Shown here: piece after piece, positions 1 to 12,829 of the stretch
Position numbering within the stretch: position 1 is the stretch's first letter
Layout of the letters: each line of letters opens with the position of its first letter
DNA from: Chamaea fasciata
Lineage: Eukaryota; Chordata; Aves; Passeriformes; Sylviidae
Reading direction: 5' to 3'
Assembly: GCA_029207755.1 (NCBI GenBank)
Contig: JARCOQ010000006.1
Coordinates: 29,842,522-29,906,521, forward strand
Length of the DNA stretch: 64,000 bases
The notes under the pieces: generated by a model
Database searches by the model: none
What the model was told of the DNA's origin: nothing
The model's input: the letters and a program-made list of their open reading frames with translations, nothing else
Translations under genes and position numbers: made by a program

Positions 1-3000
1 AGCTTAACTCAAGTTTCATTCAGCCCTGCCTAATAAGTGTGACTGCAGGTTCATAGTACTAGGCTGGATTAAATTATCTAGTGATGTTTATCTGATACAA
101 ATACCTCCTGACAGTACTGTACCCTGGTTATGGTGGTTATAATTATCCATAAACACAGGATACAATTATAGCAAGCCTGTGCTTGATATAAACATAAACT
201 ATGATTTCCACTTTAAAACTACATTATGAATTCAAATATTGAGAGGTCAATGTTTTTGTATCATTCTGTGCTCTTTAAGCAACCTTCCCTCTATACAGAA
301 CTTTCAGCAGTTTATTCTGTAGTTTACTCAGCACTCACTGGGCTTCTTGAAGGAGGGTGAAGGATCTTTGCACTGAAGGAGAGCATTCCTGCAGGTACTA
401 GAAATCTTTTAAGTTTTGTGTGCTGACTCCACACCTATGGCACATATGTTATTTTCTTGCATAGCACTGAATGGGCATGATTTAGCTACCTAATAGAATA
501 AAGGATGTCCTTTTAGCTGTGTTAGGGAGGTGGTTGGAAAATTTGGGTGATAATGCTGTAGTCTTTCGTAACACCTTCATAATTCCTTCCAGGTTATTTT
601 TCTGATTCTGTCCAGTTTTCTTCATATAAATCAGAAATATATTTGCAGTTTATTCCAGGCTAACTTAATCCGTGTCTATAAATTGCTTTGAGATCTTTTC
701 AGAGTAAGCCTCCTAGAGCTCCAATGTCCTTTTTCTTGATAATTTAATTTTAATGCTAATTTTCAGAAGCAAGATAAAACATTGCTTTTACAACATTTTT
801 CTACAGTGCTAACCAGAGTAGCTAAGAAGAAAGACCTCCATATTTAATCACTGTTTCAGGATTGCTGTTTTGAAAAGGAGTTTAACAGCTGAAATTCATC
901 AGTCTTTACAAGTGCGTGCAGGTTCTCTGAGTGACATTTCTCTAAAGAAGGCTTTTCAGTGACAGTCTGCAGATTTCACAGTCTTCTGTTGTTCTAGTGT
1001 AAAGGTCATGCAGCCTTCCTAACCAACATGTGAAGAAGTTCTGACACATACAAAATCAACATAATAGTTGTCTTTGATGCTTTTAGGCAGTACTAGTAGT
1101 TGGGTATAATTTTACATAGATGACAATTGTTTCATTGTGGAGTTTGTGAAGAAAGACTTCCTTCAGCACTTCATCCATCTTACCATTTTTGTTTTAATCT
1201 TGTCTTATGATAGATCAGCCTTCGTTTTTACTCCATGTAATTATTCTGTTGCCTCTTGATACTGATATTGAGAAGCAATCCATATTAGTACATTTTAGTA
1301 TTACTCTTCCTTGTATGCTCAGGGAGAGTGAATAGTTTTGGACTGCCACTGTATGTTCAGGATTGCATTTCTTATCTGAACGATAACCAATTAGGAAAAA
1401 AAAAAGTCTACATTTTTGCTGCTGGTGTTCATTCATTAACTGGCAAAGATGATGAATGAGTGGTTTCCCTAGAGGATGAGCATGCTGCCTTTCCAGTGTA
1501 GGGAAGGTGACCTGATTATAACTGGTGTGATTTGAGTGACAGTTCAGCTTGCTGCTCTAGTTGTAGAGTTGGATCAATGCTAATAAAGAGTGAAATGAAG
1601 AAGGGTTATAGATACAATGATGATCTCCCTGAGGCCTTTCAGGGGGGTAAAGAAAAGCATGGTTTTACTTCTATCACTGCTCACGTATTGAACTGATAGC
1701 TGAGTCACGTTTTCTTTAAACTGAGAATAAACAGGCTCTGTAAGTGTACAATGTACCTTGTCATATTTACAGTTTTAGCCTTAGTTGCCTAAAGACCAGT
1801 TCTTGAGAAACTGACTAATCTAGCAGTAATTCTCCAAAGTATTACTTTATGTCCCAGCACAACATCTTTTGTGCAATTAATAACCTAAAGTCGAGTCTGA
1901 GTTTTGTTATCTTAGAACATTTGTGAAAAGTACATTTGTGACTAGCTATCTAGAATGCTCGGGGGATGATGGTACATTTGTGCCCTTAAATGTAGGTAAA
2001 TCTGTAATAGTTATTGCCAGATTAAGCTGTCTGTAGATGTATACTGCTTTGAAAGCAATTATTTATACAACACATGCAATAGAGAAATTTAAGGGCTGCT
2101 GTTACAGACCTCACTATGGTTAACAGACTAGATTTAGTCAGGTAGCATTTTTAGGTCTCTTCAGTGCTATATAAATTATATAACAGGACTTTCAAGGCTG
2201 TCCTTATTGTCAAAATGTTTCTATTAATATAGTTAGAATGAGTTGGTGAGATAATATTTTAGCAGAAAAAGTATGGCGGTTCTATGGTTGGTCTTAATTG
2301 TCTGCATTAAGCGGTTTCCAGTGTGAAACAAGAGAAACATCAATTGGCACAGGCTCTAGTCAAACAGATATATGCTATTTCAGTAATTGTTCCAATTTGT
2401 AGAGGTTTATAAGGTTACATTTATTCTGTGACATTCATACCTATTTCATGTGTGCAATTTAAAAATAAAAAGAATCCAACAGAATACCCTATTATAAGCA
2501 CCCTAATGGATTTAAATAAAAAGGTGAAAATATTTTCCAGCATAATTAAAATTGAGTGCTGTGGTATTGTAGTGCAAATGCTCAGTGGAATTTGAACCAC
2601 ATAGGAGGAAATATGCTAAAAGCACAGTAATTATACAATAAATCTCTTAAAATATCTACATTGTTGGTGCTGGAAGTGGGGGAATAAAACAGAACCCCAG
2701 GCCACTGTGAGGCCTGGAAATAATAGCAAGTGTATATTTCTTTTTAAGACTCTGGAACAAGAATTGGGCATTAGGACACTGTTTTACTGCAGCATGAGTA
2801 TCACCAATGCTTTTTTTCCCACTTTTTTCTTTATTAGAGACAAGAGAGTAGCAATTTGTGTGAATGACAATACATAGAGAATGCTGTTCTGTCTATTAAA
2901 GAGAAATGTAAACATGTGAGATTGTATTTTTAGAGGTAGTAGGATATGCCATTGTATATATAGTGAAGAAATCTCTAATTGAGATAAAGGTGCAATGAAA

Positions 3001-3510
3001 ATAGTTTGTGTTGTTGTAATTAAGGACCATTTATAAGAAGTATTGACTTGAGACTGAATTTGGATTGCCTTGGCAATCTTTATTTTTGCACGTCAACTTC
3101 TGAGATCTGTGTTTTGTCCTAGTCTATGTGATCGAAAAACAAGCTATGAGAACCCCGTGTCACTGGTGTGTGGAACCAAGTAGCACATCAGCATGAGAAA
3201 ACTGGATTCAGCACCTTCATGGACTAGCAATATAATTACTCTTTTTGGGTCAGGCTCTTTAAATTAAGGGTAATAGTCTGATTCTTTCCTTGGGATTTCA
3301 GAAGTATTTGGTCTGAGAGAGAGGAAAACTTGTGATGAAACTGGCATTATGTTCCAGGTCCCAGGAAGATTGTAATGTGTTAATTATTTAACCTTTGTCC
3401 ATATCTTTCAAACTGATCCTGTCTGCCTGTTCCTCTGTGGGGATTCCTCTTCTGCTTCTCTCCTTTTTGCTTCTGTTTGCATTTCTCCACCCTCTACTCT
3501 GTCTCTCCAG
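1..3510. other. AT-rich non-coding sequence
   Basis: I see no gene, RNA gene or recognisable transposon in this stretch. It is A/T-rich throughout, stop codons are frequent in all frames, and the longest open frames are about 70 codons or less, as chance predicts. From about 3420 a long pyrimidine-rich run leads up to a possible splice acceptor at 3509-3510, described separately. Confidence 0.6.
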
Positions 3511-3588
3511 ATCCTGCAGCGAGAGCAGGCCTTGCAGATCAGTGCTGCGAACAGTGAACCTGTGCTTTTCAGGCATGCTAAGTACCAG
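3511..3588 (+). other. possible coding exon, 78 bp, unrecognised
   Basis: A pyrimidine-rich tract of roughly 80 bases ends in CTCTCCAG at 3503-3510, an unusually good splice acceptor. The 78 bases that follow are open in frame 0 for exactly 26 codons, beginning ILQREQALQISAANSEP, and end in CAG before GTGTCA. That donor is weak, because the +5 base is C. The segment is more GC-rich than its surroundings and contains CpGs. If the donor is not used, the frame runs on through a serine-rich stretch to a stop near 3667, so a terminal exon is possible. I do not recognise the protein. The phase (0 in, 0 out) does not conflict with a host gene, but no neighbouring exon is identifiable. A chance pseudo-exon is the main alternative. 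Confidence 0.25.
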
Positions 3589-6500
3589 GTGTCATTCAGT
3601 CTGTCAAGTTCCAGTCTAAGCTCCCAGTCTCACAGAAACAGAGAATGTAGATTTGTTGATATAATAATTTGAGAGGTATCGGTTCCCAGGAAAGGGATAA
3701 AAAAACAGGTTTTCCTTTTATTTCTAAAATACAGTCCCAATATAGCAAAGGCTTTTGTCAGCATATGTTTTCTGTGCTTTCTTTAATATATGCTTCATTA
3801 CAGGTTTAAGAGGAATGAAAATAGCATTAATCAATTAGCATACCAAGCCCTAAACTGAAACTAAATCTCGTTCAATGTGTTAAGGTTGTCTCTGTTTTAT
3901 AGTGTGACAGAATTTGGAAGCATTGGTTAGAACAATATGGAAGACATAAAAGTCAGTTATAAAAAGAAGTGTTTAACTTAATTTGTTTCACCTTTGTATG
4001 TAGAGAAGGAATGGAGTAAAATTGCTACCTGTAATTACTGAAATCCAATTTTGCTAACTAGTTAATTTTTAACTCCTTCTACCCATCAGGAAGGAGAAAA
4101 TGGAAGAAGTATTTTAAAATTAAATTTTATTTGAATATCTATTTAAACAAAATTTTGACTAGATTTGATTTGGATGCCTTAGGGATATATAATGGACTTT
4201 ATGAGACACTGCAGTGTTTAGTATTAGTATTGGATTTACAAGCCATAGAAGAAAGAGAACAGTGGCTCATTGTTGAGAAAAAAAAATACCATTGTGTCAG
4301 ATTACCCACATTTTTGTGTACCTTTTCTTCCACCATCTCCTACATTAAAAATTTAACAATAGGCCTTGTTAATCAAAACTATGATAAAACAGGTAAAGCA
4401 GAGTCAGAAATTTAGTGCACTAATACCAACTTCTGAAAAATCATGTAACATGAATTTATTGAATTTTCAACCTAATGCAATTTAGTAATCATCCTGGTGT
4501 GAGCTTTCCATGTTTACAGTCATATGACCTGAAAAACTGAAATTAGAATATCCTCTACCAGGAGGGAGAAAAAAAAATTCTTGGGAGTCTGAACTTTGCC
4601 ACTCATCTCCTGCAATTCGAAGAAGTTTTAATGGTAAACACTAACAGGTGTTTATTACTAAACAGGCAGTTAAGTGTTGGACAGGATCACTTTTTGGTCC
4701 CAAAGTAGGAAATAGTTGCCAAGATTGAAATGCTGATGTTAACATGCTTTGGCAGAGCAAGAGGACGTTCTTTTGAATGCCCTGTGCCCAACTGTTTGCC
4801 TCTCACACAAATAGAATACTGGGTACACTTTGTGTTCAGCAAGCAAGTATCATCCATCATGATTCATTAGCCATAATGCAGCCAGTCATCAAACAATATA
4901 ACCCAAATTTACTTCTCATGAGGTTGTGAAATTCTGAAGGAGAGAATTCATTGTGCTATTTAGAATGTTCTGTCTTCCTAAAACTTCTGACCTATTAATT
5001 TCAATAGCAATGAAAATGATGTCTCTGCTTTGCTCCCATCTGTTCCACCCAATAGATTTTTGAGTATTGAGTGCAGTGAAGCCTAGGTAATTACCTGAAA
5101 TTATTTGCTACTGCTTGTATATTCTTTTGTGTTTTAAAGAGTCCTGTTTTCTAATGGGTGTGGTGCCATGCTCACTGAAATATTTGGGGATGTTCTAGAT
5201 AGTATTTAATAATAAATGAATATGATTGTATCACACAGAAGTCTTGCTTATGTTACCAATAAGGACAAAATTAAATTTGTAGATTTTGATGTTAATCCTA
5301 ATGCAGATTTTGTTTCCATGAATGTTTTTCTCACTTATTGGAGAAAGGGATAGCAAGGAAAGAATGAGTATTTTGGATAAAGAGATGCAATTTTTATAGA
5401 GTCAGGAGTCTGGGCATTCATTTGTGCCATGGGACAAGTCTTAAATGAGACAAACTAACAGGTTTTCTCTACAACACCTCATAGTTCTTCTGTCTCCATC
5501 TTTATACTTAAGCTGATGGTGATACGTTAACTTGTGTACATGAGGGAAGAATAACTAATGCAGATGGCTCGCTTGCCAGAGAAGTTATACCATTCTCCAT
5601 GAAGCCTTATAAATTCAGTGTCTCCTGATGTCCTGACACAGGTTTTGAAAAGCATGTATGGGACTAAAAATCACATATTAGACTAGATTTCCTTCTAGTA
5701 TTGCATATAAGCCTTCTTGTACTACTGTGATTGCTGCTGTGCTCTAGAAGTGTAAACCTCTTGTGCTTGTGTCCTGTATTTGCTAGATTTCCTGGAATGT
5801 CAAGGAGAAGCAACCATTTTTAATGGGTGGAGGCCTAAGGATTTGTGTGCTTTGTCTTATACATACTCCTATTTAAATATTTTAGACAAATCTTTTATTG
5901 TTCTTTTTTACAGTTAAAAATAAAAATCTGTTACTTTCATGGAAATGAAAGTTTCATTGTGATACTCACTCAGACTGAAGTTGTGCCAGCTCTTTATGCC
6001 TGAATCCTTGCTGAAATGCATACTCTTCTATTTTTTTGCTCTCTCCAAATACATTACATTGACTATAGTGTTGTTTGTTAATCAGTTTTTATATAATGCT
6101 GGCACTGTGTCTTGTGAAATCCTGGCTTCAGATTCTTGCATTGATACACTGGCAACAAGAAAACCGACAGCTGGCTGTTTTTCAGGAATATATAATCATG
6201 TTTTCTGATCACTTGCTTCTATGGCTGTCTTTCAACATGTAAACAGAGGGACAGATTCAAGTCTCAGCTTCACCACTATAAATGTGAGACTATCAAGAGA
6301 ATTCTTTTGAACTCAGAAGTGGAAATCAAAGCTCATTCTGGTCATACAGTTAGTTTTTAACATGAGGGGAACGGTCAGAAAAAATTCTTTTTTTAAAATT
6401 ATCCTGCAATGGATTTTTTAATACTATTTCAGATTTAAATGGGTGCTTTTTATGCCATTATTGAAACTGGGATTGAATATATGATGGAGATTTTAAAATT

Positions 6501-8640
6501 TAGTGACAATACTGGTTACAGGAAAAAAAGGTTTATCAGAAAACTATGTATCCATTTGTACATTCATTCATGCTTTTATCTTTGGATTAACATATAATAT
6601 CCAACTGGCTGACATATGATAATGATGCCAATAATTTTAAAAATTTGCTTTATTGTTCTTTAGTAGTTTAGTGTTTATTTAATTTTCAGTGAATGGCAGA
6701 AATGCATCTTTTAAGGGAAACTCAGAACAAAAAAGCTCTGACAGTGAGTCAGATGAATGCTCTATGCTTTTTATAGTTTTAAGCCATACTTATAGGAGAG
6801 TTTTTATTTTTATACTTACATTCCAGAAAACTGCAACGAAGTTGTAGGTGGATATTCTTTAAACATTCTGCCTACAGAATTTGCATATGATATCAAAACC
6901 CAGATTATACAAAATAAGTAATAAATTTCAGTGCAAAGCACTTAGGAGAATGGAACTCTCAAAGTAGGTTTTGGGGTGCAGCATTTGTTCTAGACCCTTA
7001 TCTAAGTGCCTCAATAAATGCTTGAATTTTCAGAGCTTCTGAGCAGACCGAATTTGTTTTGAAGTCATGTGAAACTGCAGAATGGTCTTAGTACACAGAA
7101 AATGATAAAGCTGAGCACAAAACTAACTTTGTTTCCTGCTTTAATTCAATTCTTCAGCCATGGGACTATCCTTTTGTTTGTACTATCACACGGTCAGAAT
7201 GAAATGTATTAGGTGGAACTGACGTACTAAAATTAAAAATGAAAGGTGTTCTATTATTTGTGATGTTACCTGCTCTGTGTTTTTGTACTTTACTGTAATT
7301 TGCTTGCTTATAATGCTGTCTTGTGACAGCCTTCCTCATGTGAATATCAGTTTTTTCTGCATGAAGTCCCATGCATTTTTAGAGAAAGGATGGACAGTGT
7401 GGGCTTTACCAGTTTAAAATAAGCAGTGTCATAGAATACTGAAGTTAGAGGAGAGAGAGGTGAGAGATTTACAGCTAATTCATCAATCTACTAAATGTGG
7501 TACAAAATAATTTTAGTATTTATCAAGAGTAGGTATATATGGCATTTCTTCATGGGAAAAAAATCATTTTCTGTGGAAAACATCTCACTGGTAATCTTAT
7601 AAGTAGAAATAGATTTTAGTCTGCTGAAATAAGAAAATGAGCAAGAGGCATCAAAGTACTTTTTAAAATGAGACTTAGGGTGAAAGGGCATTGATGATAA
7701 CTAAGTGGTGTTCTGAAGTCTGTCTTCAAGACATAGTAGCCCCAGAGTGGCATTAGCAAATGTTACTGTTCAAGAGTATCCTAATGAACTGAGAAAATAA
7801 AGAACGGCTGTTTTATTGTCTTTGTGGATTCTTTCTATGGCACTTGGTAATTTAGCGTTAAATAAATTTTGCATTTTTGATCAGAGATTCAATCTCGTGC
7901 CTACTATAGAGCAGAAATTTATATTGTTAAAAATATCAAGGATCATTTTTTGTGTTACAGAGCAACTGCATTAAAGGAATTGCATTAATATGGTGAAGTC
8001 CATCTGCAAAATGTCAAAGTGAAGGCTGCAGGTGTACTTATGTGCATAAACATTTCCTTAGATCTTGTTGCTTACATATTAGCTAGAATGTGCATTGTGT
8101 ATAGACATACAGCGTTAGATACAGCTCTCTGAAATTCTTAACTTACACTGAGGTTTAGGGACTTGAATGCTGCTAAAGCCTACAGAAAAAGGGTTCTGCG
8201 TGTTTGAAGCTTTAGGAGGTTGGGACCTACACTTGTCACTGAAATGTGGTCATTCTAGAAAGTAACTAATGAAAAATGCAGAAGCAATATTGTTGGACAA
8301 TATAATATGAAAAGGCTGGGAAATCACCATTTTTTGAGAAATTATCAGATGGATGATTTCTGACTAACACTGCAATTTAAGCAGTCCCTAGAACACCATC
8401 CATCATTCATATCTATTTTGAAGCTGGAATTTTAAAATCTATGCTGATTACATTGTTGTATGCGTTTCAGGTAAAGACTTTTTTTCTGAGTTTGAAATAT
8501 AAGTTAAGCAGCATGAACCTGTGTGACTAAGCTAATCACATCTGCTTAGTACGCGTTTTCTATAATGGTTTATGTATTTAGACTAAAACAGAATGCAAAA
8601 TAATAACCAGTGGAGTTTAAGCACTAAAACCATTTCAAGC

Positions 8641-8657
8641 AAAAAAAAAAAAAAAAA
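8641..8657. repeat. poly(A) run, 17 nt
   Basis: Seventeen consecutive A preceded by CAAGC and followed by TGTAG. No retroposed gene is recognisable upstream, so I treat it as a simple homopolymer rather than the tail of a processed copy. Confidence 0.85.
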
Positions 8658-11136
8658 TGTAGACTTGTGCATCATAGTTTACTTTCCCAAGATGTCTCAA
8701 ACTGGAGTAAAGATTCATTTCTACTTAATTCCTGATTATTCTTTTTCTTCCCTTTAATTTTGCTTTATTTATATTATTTTTTTAAAAATAATCCTAAAAT
8801 AAGCTAAAAAAGAAGCTTGGGATTTGCCTCTGGTCGCTTCATATGTATTTGTTCTCACCAGTGAACAATTTTTATTATCCTGTCTATTTTCGTAGTCTCT
8901 GAACTTCACGCCTTGCTGGTGTATTTTCTGTTAATTTTCTGTCCTGTACCTCATATCCTAGAAAAGTATGTTGCACCACTTTTCCCTTTAGCTAGCCTAG
9001 CATTTCATTCTACATCTCCAATAGATTTTAATTGCTTTTGGTGATATTTGAGTTCATGCTACAAAGGTCCTTAAAAGGGATATTAATTGCAATAAAAAAA
9101 TTCCCAGTGTACCATTTTGACATAATAATCTATAATGCTTGAATGGGCATATAAAGAATACTGCAAATATGAATGCCGGCATGACCTACATCTGAGACAA
9201 AAGCTATTCCCTTAGGGAATGGAGATAATTTGCTTTTGTCTCATACATTATACATCTTCTCTTTTACACACCATATCCATGAAAAATATTTTTTGTTTTG
9301 TGTCAGAGAGTTGTTAAAGTTGTGAGTTGAGTATTAGCCTCAGTTGTTCAGGATGTCAACATCCTGATAAGATTTTGGTACTCTCATTCTTTGTTCCTTG
9401 TTATCTATTCATTGTTTTTGTCCTCAGTGCTTTTCTCCAAGTGAAGTTTTCTGTTTCCTCTTTTATTTTTTGAAGAGTGAATGATATCAATTCCTTTTTG
9501 TTGGGGATGAAAGAAATGGCAAACTCTATAAACAAAAAAATAACTGAAAATGTTCCACTGATGCAGCCATGCCAGTGATTATTTAGCCAGTTTACGTTAA
9601 ATATGCAACCAAAACTGATGCATTCCTAGACAGATAGAGAACAGGGCTGGCCTCTGCTAAAGTACCATGTTGTCTCTTCAGACAGGATTCATGAGCAGAA
9701 CTCGTAGGTAAAGGGAAGAGTTCAAGGTACAATGGATACACAATTCTACAAGAAAAAACCATCTCTGCCACAACACTTAAAGGAATTGTCTCTTTATGAC
9801 AACTGAGCTTCTAGGGATGGATTTTTCAGCTACTTTATGCTGAGGATAAAACCATATAGATTAGCACTATGCTAAATTGTTGGCATCATCTCTAGCTTGT
9901 TGCATATTGTTTTCCTGTTCCAGGTTGTAAAATAAAGGAAATTGGGCAGGGTCTTAGAAGATCATTAATCTTGAATTCTGCATCTCCTACTCTTCTAACT
10001 ACACAAGTATTATGTGGGTTAAACGATAGGGAACTAGACCTTTTTCTAGATAGGAAGCAGATGGAAGCCTAGTATAGTAGGTTTCTTCTTTGTCTTTCTG
10101 AAGGTACCTATTTATCTCATAGACACTTTTGCTGAAGGTACCTCCAAGTTAAGCTTTTAATTTGAAACCTCACCTATATCTCACCACTTAGGTGGTACGA
10201 AAAATAATGTGCGAAAAATAAAATATTGCATGACAATTTAATAAGCTCTGGGGACAAATGATGTTCAGGTGAGCCAACGCGTCCTGAATGTGTATCCAGT
10301 TTACTAATTGCTATGTTACATAGTTCATGGACAGTGATTTTTTTTAGACACTTATGTTTATGGTGTACTTGTTGTTAGGTTATTTATCATTCATCATTTT
10401 ACAGACAGGATGTGAATATAACTGGTGTGTATGTAACTGTGGACTGAAAGATGTGTATTTCGTTTTCATTCTCCTAGTATTTGACAATATTTATATGGCT
10501 CTCTTATTTGCATATTTACATTTTTATTTTAATAGACAAGATTTTTTTGTCAACTATCAACAAAAAGAGACATTCATGCTACTGTATCTTTTACAATGTC
10601 TACAGCATCTAACTAAACAGAAGTACTTACAAAGTATTTTACAGACGTGTTTGGTTTCATCATTATTCAAATCACAGTGTGAAATGTTTTACTGCAAAGG
10701 ATCCAAATGAGTTGTTATGAGAGTGCCATGGGCTTACATGAATGTTTTAAACTATGTTGTTTGCGTATTAACCTTAACATGAGAGGAAACACTGGATCAT
10801 TGGCTTGCTGTGGGATTGTCGGCTTGCTGTGTGAAAAGCAGCAGCAACATGACAATGTGAGGAATGAGTGAAATCAGCAGAGAGTGGCCTGAAAGGCTGT
10901 CAGACTCTGAATAATGTTTGAACAAGTGTGAAGTGGGAATGTTGTTAGATGATGTATGTGACGTATTGGAGCCTTGGAAATACTGCTCTTCTATCAGATG
11001 AGTTACTGCTGTATGCGTCTAAGCCCTGAATATCTTTCATCTGCTCCACACTGTCTTAACTGTGATGTGCTGTATTTCCTGCCTCAGAAATTCTGCTGAA
11101 TATTTTATAGGTTTTCTTTTTAGCTGAACTTCAGTT

Positions 11137-11141
<5 letters not shown>

Positions 11142-11173
<32 letters not shown>

Positions 11174-11180
11174 TTTTTTT
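11142..11180. repeat. poly(T) tract with AA interruption
   Basis: A run of 27 T (11142-11168), then AA, then 10 T (11171-11180). Nothing to its right on the minus-strand reading looks like a processed transcript. Its length is probably variable. Confidence 0.9.
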
Positions 11181-12241
11181 AATTTGGGTCTTTTAAGCAT
11201 TGGCTGTTCTGGGTAACTTTATGATTAGGATTATGTGAGAAAAGCTAATGGGGGAATAGCAGCCACTTTTCCTCTTGTGAGAATAACTGGAGTACTTGCA
11301 GTGGCTAAACACATTATATTAGAGAAATTCTTTTCTTTAAGGGCTAATCGTGATTGGCAGTGCTAGCCATTAACAAGGTGTTAAATGCTACAGATTCCTG
11401 TTAACTTCAGTGGGAATAGTGTTTAAGCCTTTAAATTGCACTGGATGCAGAAAATCTATGGTGTTTATGATCAGGGAGGTGCATCACTGCTTTTTCCTTT
11501 TTACTGTTAAAGGTGGGAGTTTCTTGCTGAAGGATGTATCCTGTTCTCAAAGGCATCCAGTGTTGTTTTTTTTTAACTTGTTCAAGATTCAGTAGTCATT
11601 TGAACTGTGTGTTTCTTATGTATTTGTCAATTTGGCTGTTGCATACATTTCCCTGTGCTTTTTCAGACTCCTTCATATTCTTTAACATTATCTTTTATGC
11701 CTAGCTTACTCTCATTCTTTTTACAATTTATTGTCTTTGTCAATATTATTACATGTAATATATAATCCAGCTCTCTCTTCTTGCTCTTGGCAATTAAAAC
11801 CCTAAGGAAAGTGACATCCTATTAAGAAGCCCCAATAAGATATATGATATGATATACTCACTTGACAAGGCATCACCTCTAAAAAATATATTCCTTCTAA
11901 TGTAATCTCTTGCCCTTTTTTATTCCCCATCATGCTTGTTGTGATTATTTCTGGTTATTATGACTTTCAAATCCTCTGGCTTCTGTCTACATGAAAATAG
12001 GGATTTTTCAAAGGCGCAAATGGTGGATACATGCACATTTCCTCTAGAGAAGGTTGATTTCTGCTCCTTATGGATACAAACGGCATGAGTATGTCCTCAT
12101 TGTTATGACCGATTTTTCTGGTTTGAGACACTGAACTTCCAGAAGATCCCAATAGGAGAGAATGGCCCCCCGTGTCTGTGATCAATATCCTTTGTTAAAG
12201 GCAGTTTGTTGCCCTATAAATATACGTTTTGTTTACGTAGG

Positions 12242-12829
12242 TGATATGGTTTAACTCAGCCAGCAACTAAGCAGCACACAGCCACTCTCTCCCTCCCAGT
12301 GGGATGGGGGAGAGAACTCAAAGGATTAAAGTGGGAAAAGTAGTGGTTAAGATAAAGACAGTTTAATAGGCAAAAAAAAAGCCAAGTCCACAAGCAAAGG
12401 AAAACAAGGAATTAGTTCACTGCTTCCCATGGGCAGACAGATGTTCAGCCATCTCCAGGGGAGCAGGGCCCCGTCACATAACCCTTACCTTGGAAACCAA
12501 ACACCAACGCTCCAAACGTCCCCCCTTTCTCATACTTCCCCCAGTTTTATATGCTGAGCATGATGCCAGCTGGTCTGAAATATCCCTTTGGTCAGCTGGA
12601 TTCACCTGTCCCAGCTGTGTTGCCTCACAACTAGTTGTGCACCCACAGCCTCCTTGCTGGAGTGGTGGGGTAAGGAGCAGAAAAGGCCTTAGTTTGTTGT
12701 AAACCCTACTCAGCAATAACAAAAAATAACCTGGTGTTATCAAGACTATTTTTCAGAACAAATCCAAAACATAGCCATGTACAGGGTACTATGAAAAAAA
12801 CCTAACTTGATCACAGTGCAAAGCAGCAA
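12242..12829 (+). mobile_element. solo LTR of an avian endogenous retrovirus, copy 1
   Basis: The copy begins TGATATGGTTTAAC, a degraded form of the TGTCATGGTTTAAC start seen in the second copy at 23977. The two copies align over their length. Shared blocks include GATAAAGACAGTTTAATAGG (12351-12370), CTGCTTCCCATGGGCAG (about 12421), the CAGCCATCTCCAGG block, and CAAATCCAAAACA near the 3' end. A TATA-like TTTATAT lies at 12546-12552, which fits plus-strand transcription. The 3' boundary near 12829 is placed by analogy with copy 2 and is approximate. No flanking target duplication is obvious. No gag, pol or env sequence follows, so this is a solo LTR left by recombination. The family name is not assigned. 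I recognise it as a common LTR in passerine/neoavian genomes, from memory only. Confidence 0.88.
12546..12552 (+). promoter_or_regulatory. TATA-like box of LTR copy 1
   Basis: TTTATAT lies about 304 bases into the LTR, followed by a GCTGAGCATGA block. The equivalent position in copy 2 reads TTTATA (24288-24293). It marks the likely U3 promoter of the old retrovirus. Present-day activity is unknown. Confidence 0.5.

Larger units (their letters stand above)
3589..12241. other. AT-rich non-coding sequence with simple repeats
   Basis: No gene or recognisable transposon. Notable points are a run of 17 A at 8641-8657, a small splice-flanked segment on the minus strand at 8147-8179, and a run of 27 T at 11142-11168. 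A 118-codon open frame at 10354-10710 is rich in Phe, Leu, Tyr and Cys. It resembles nothing I know, and its length is within chance expectation for this composition. Confidence 0.55.

Noticed and set aside
7431..7470. TCATAGAATACTGAAG, resembling a reversed CR1 3' end
   Set aside because: The resemblance stops after about 20 bases and no CR1 ORF2 or 3' region follows.
10354..10710. 118-codon hydrophobic open frame
   Set aside because: The Phe/Leu/Tyr/Cys richness reflects T-rich DNA rather than a membrane protein. Several such frames are expected by chance.
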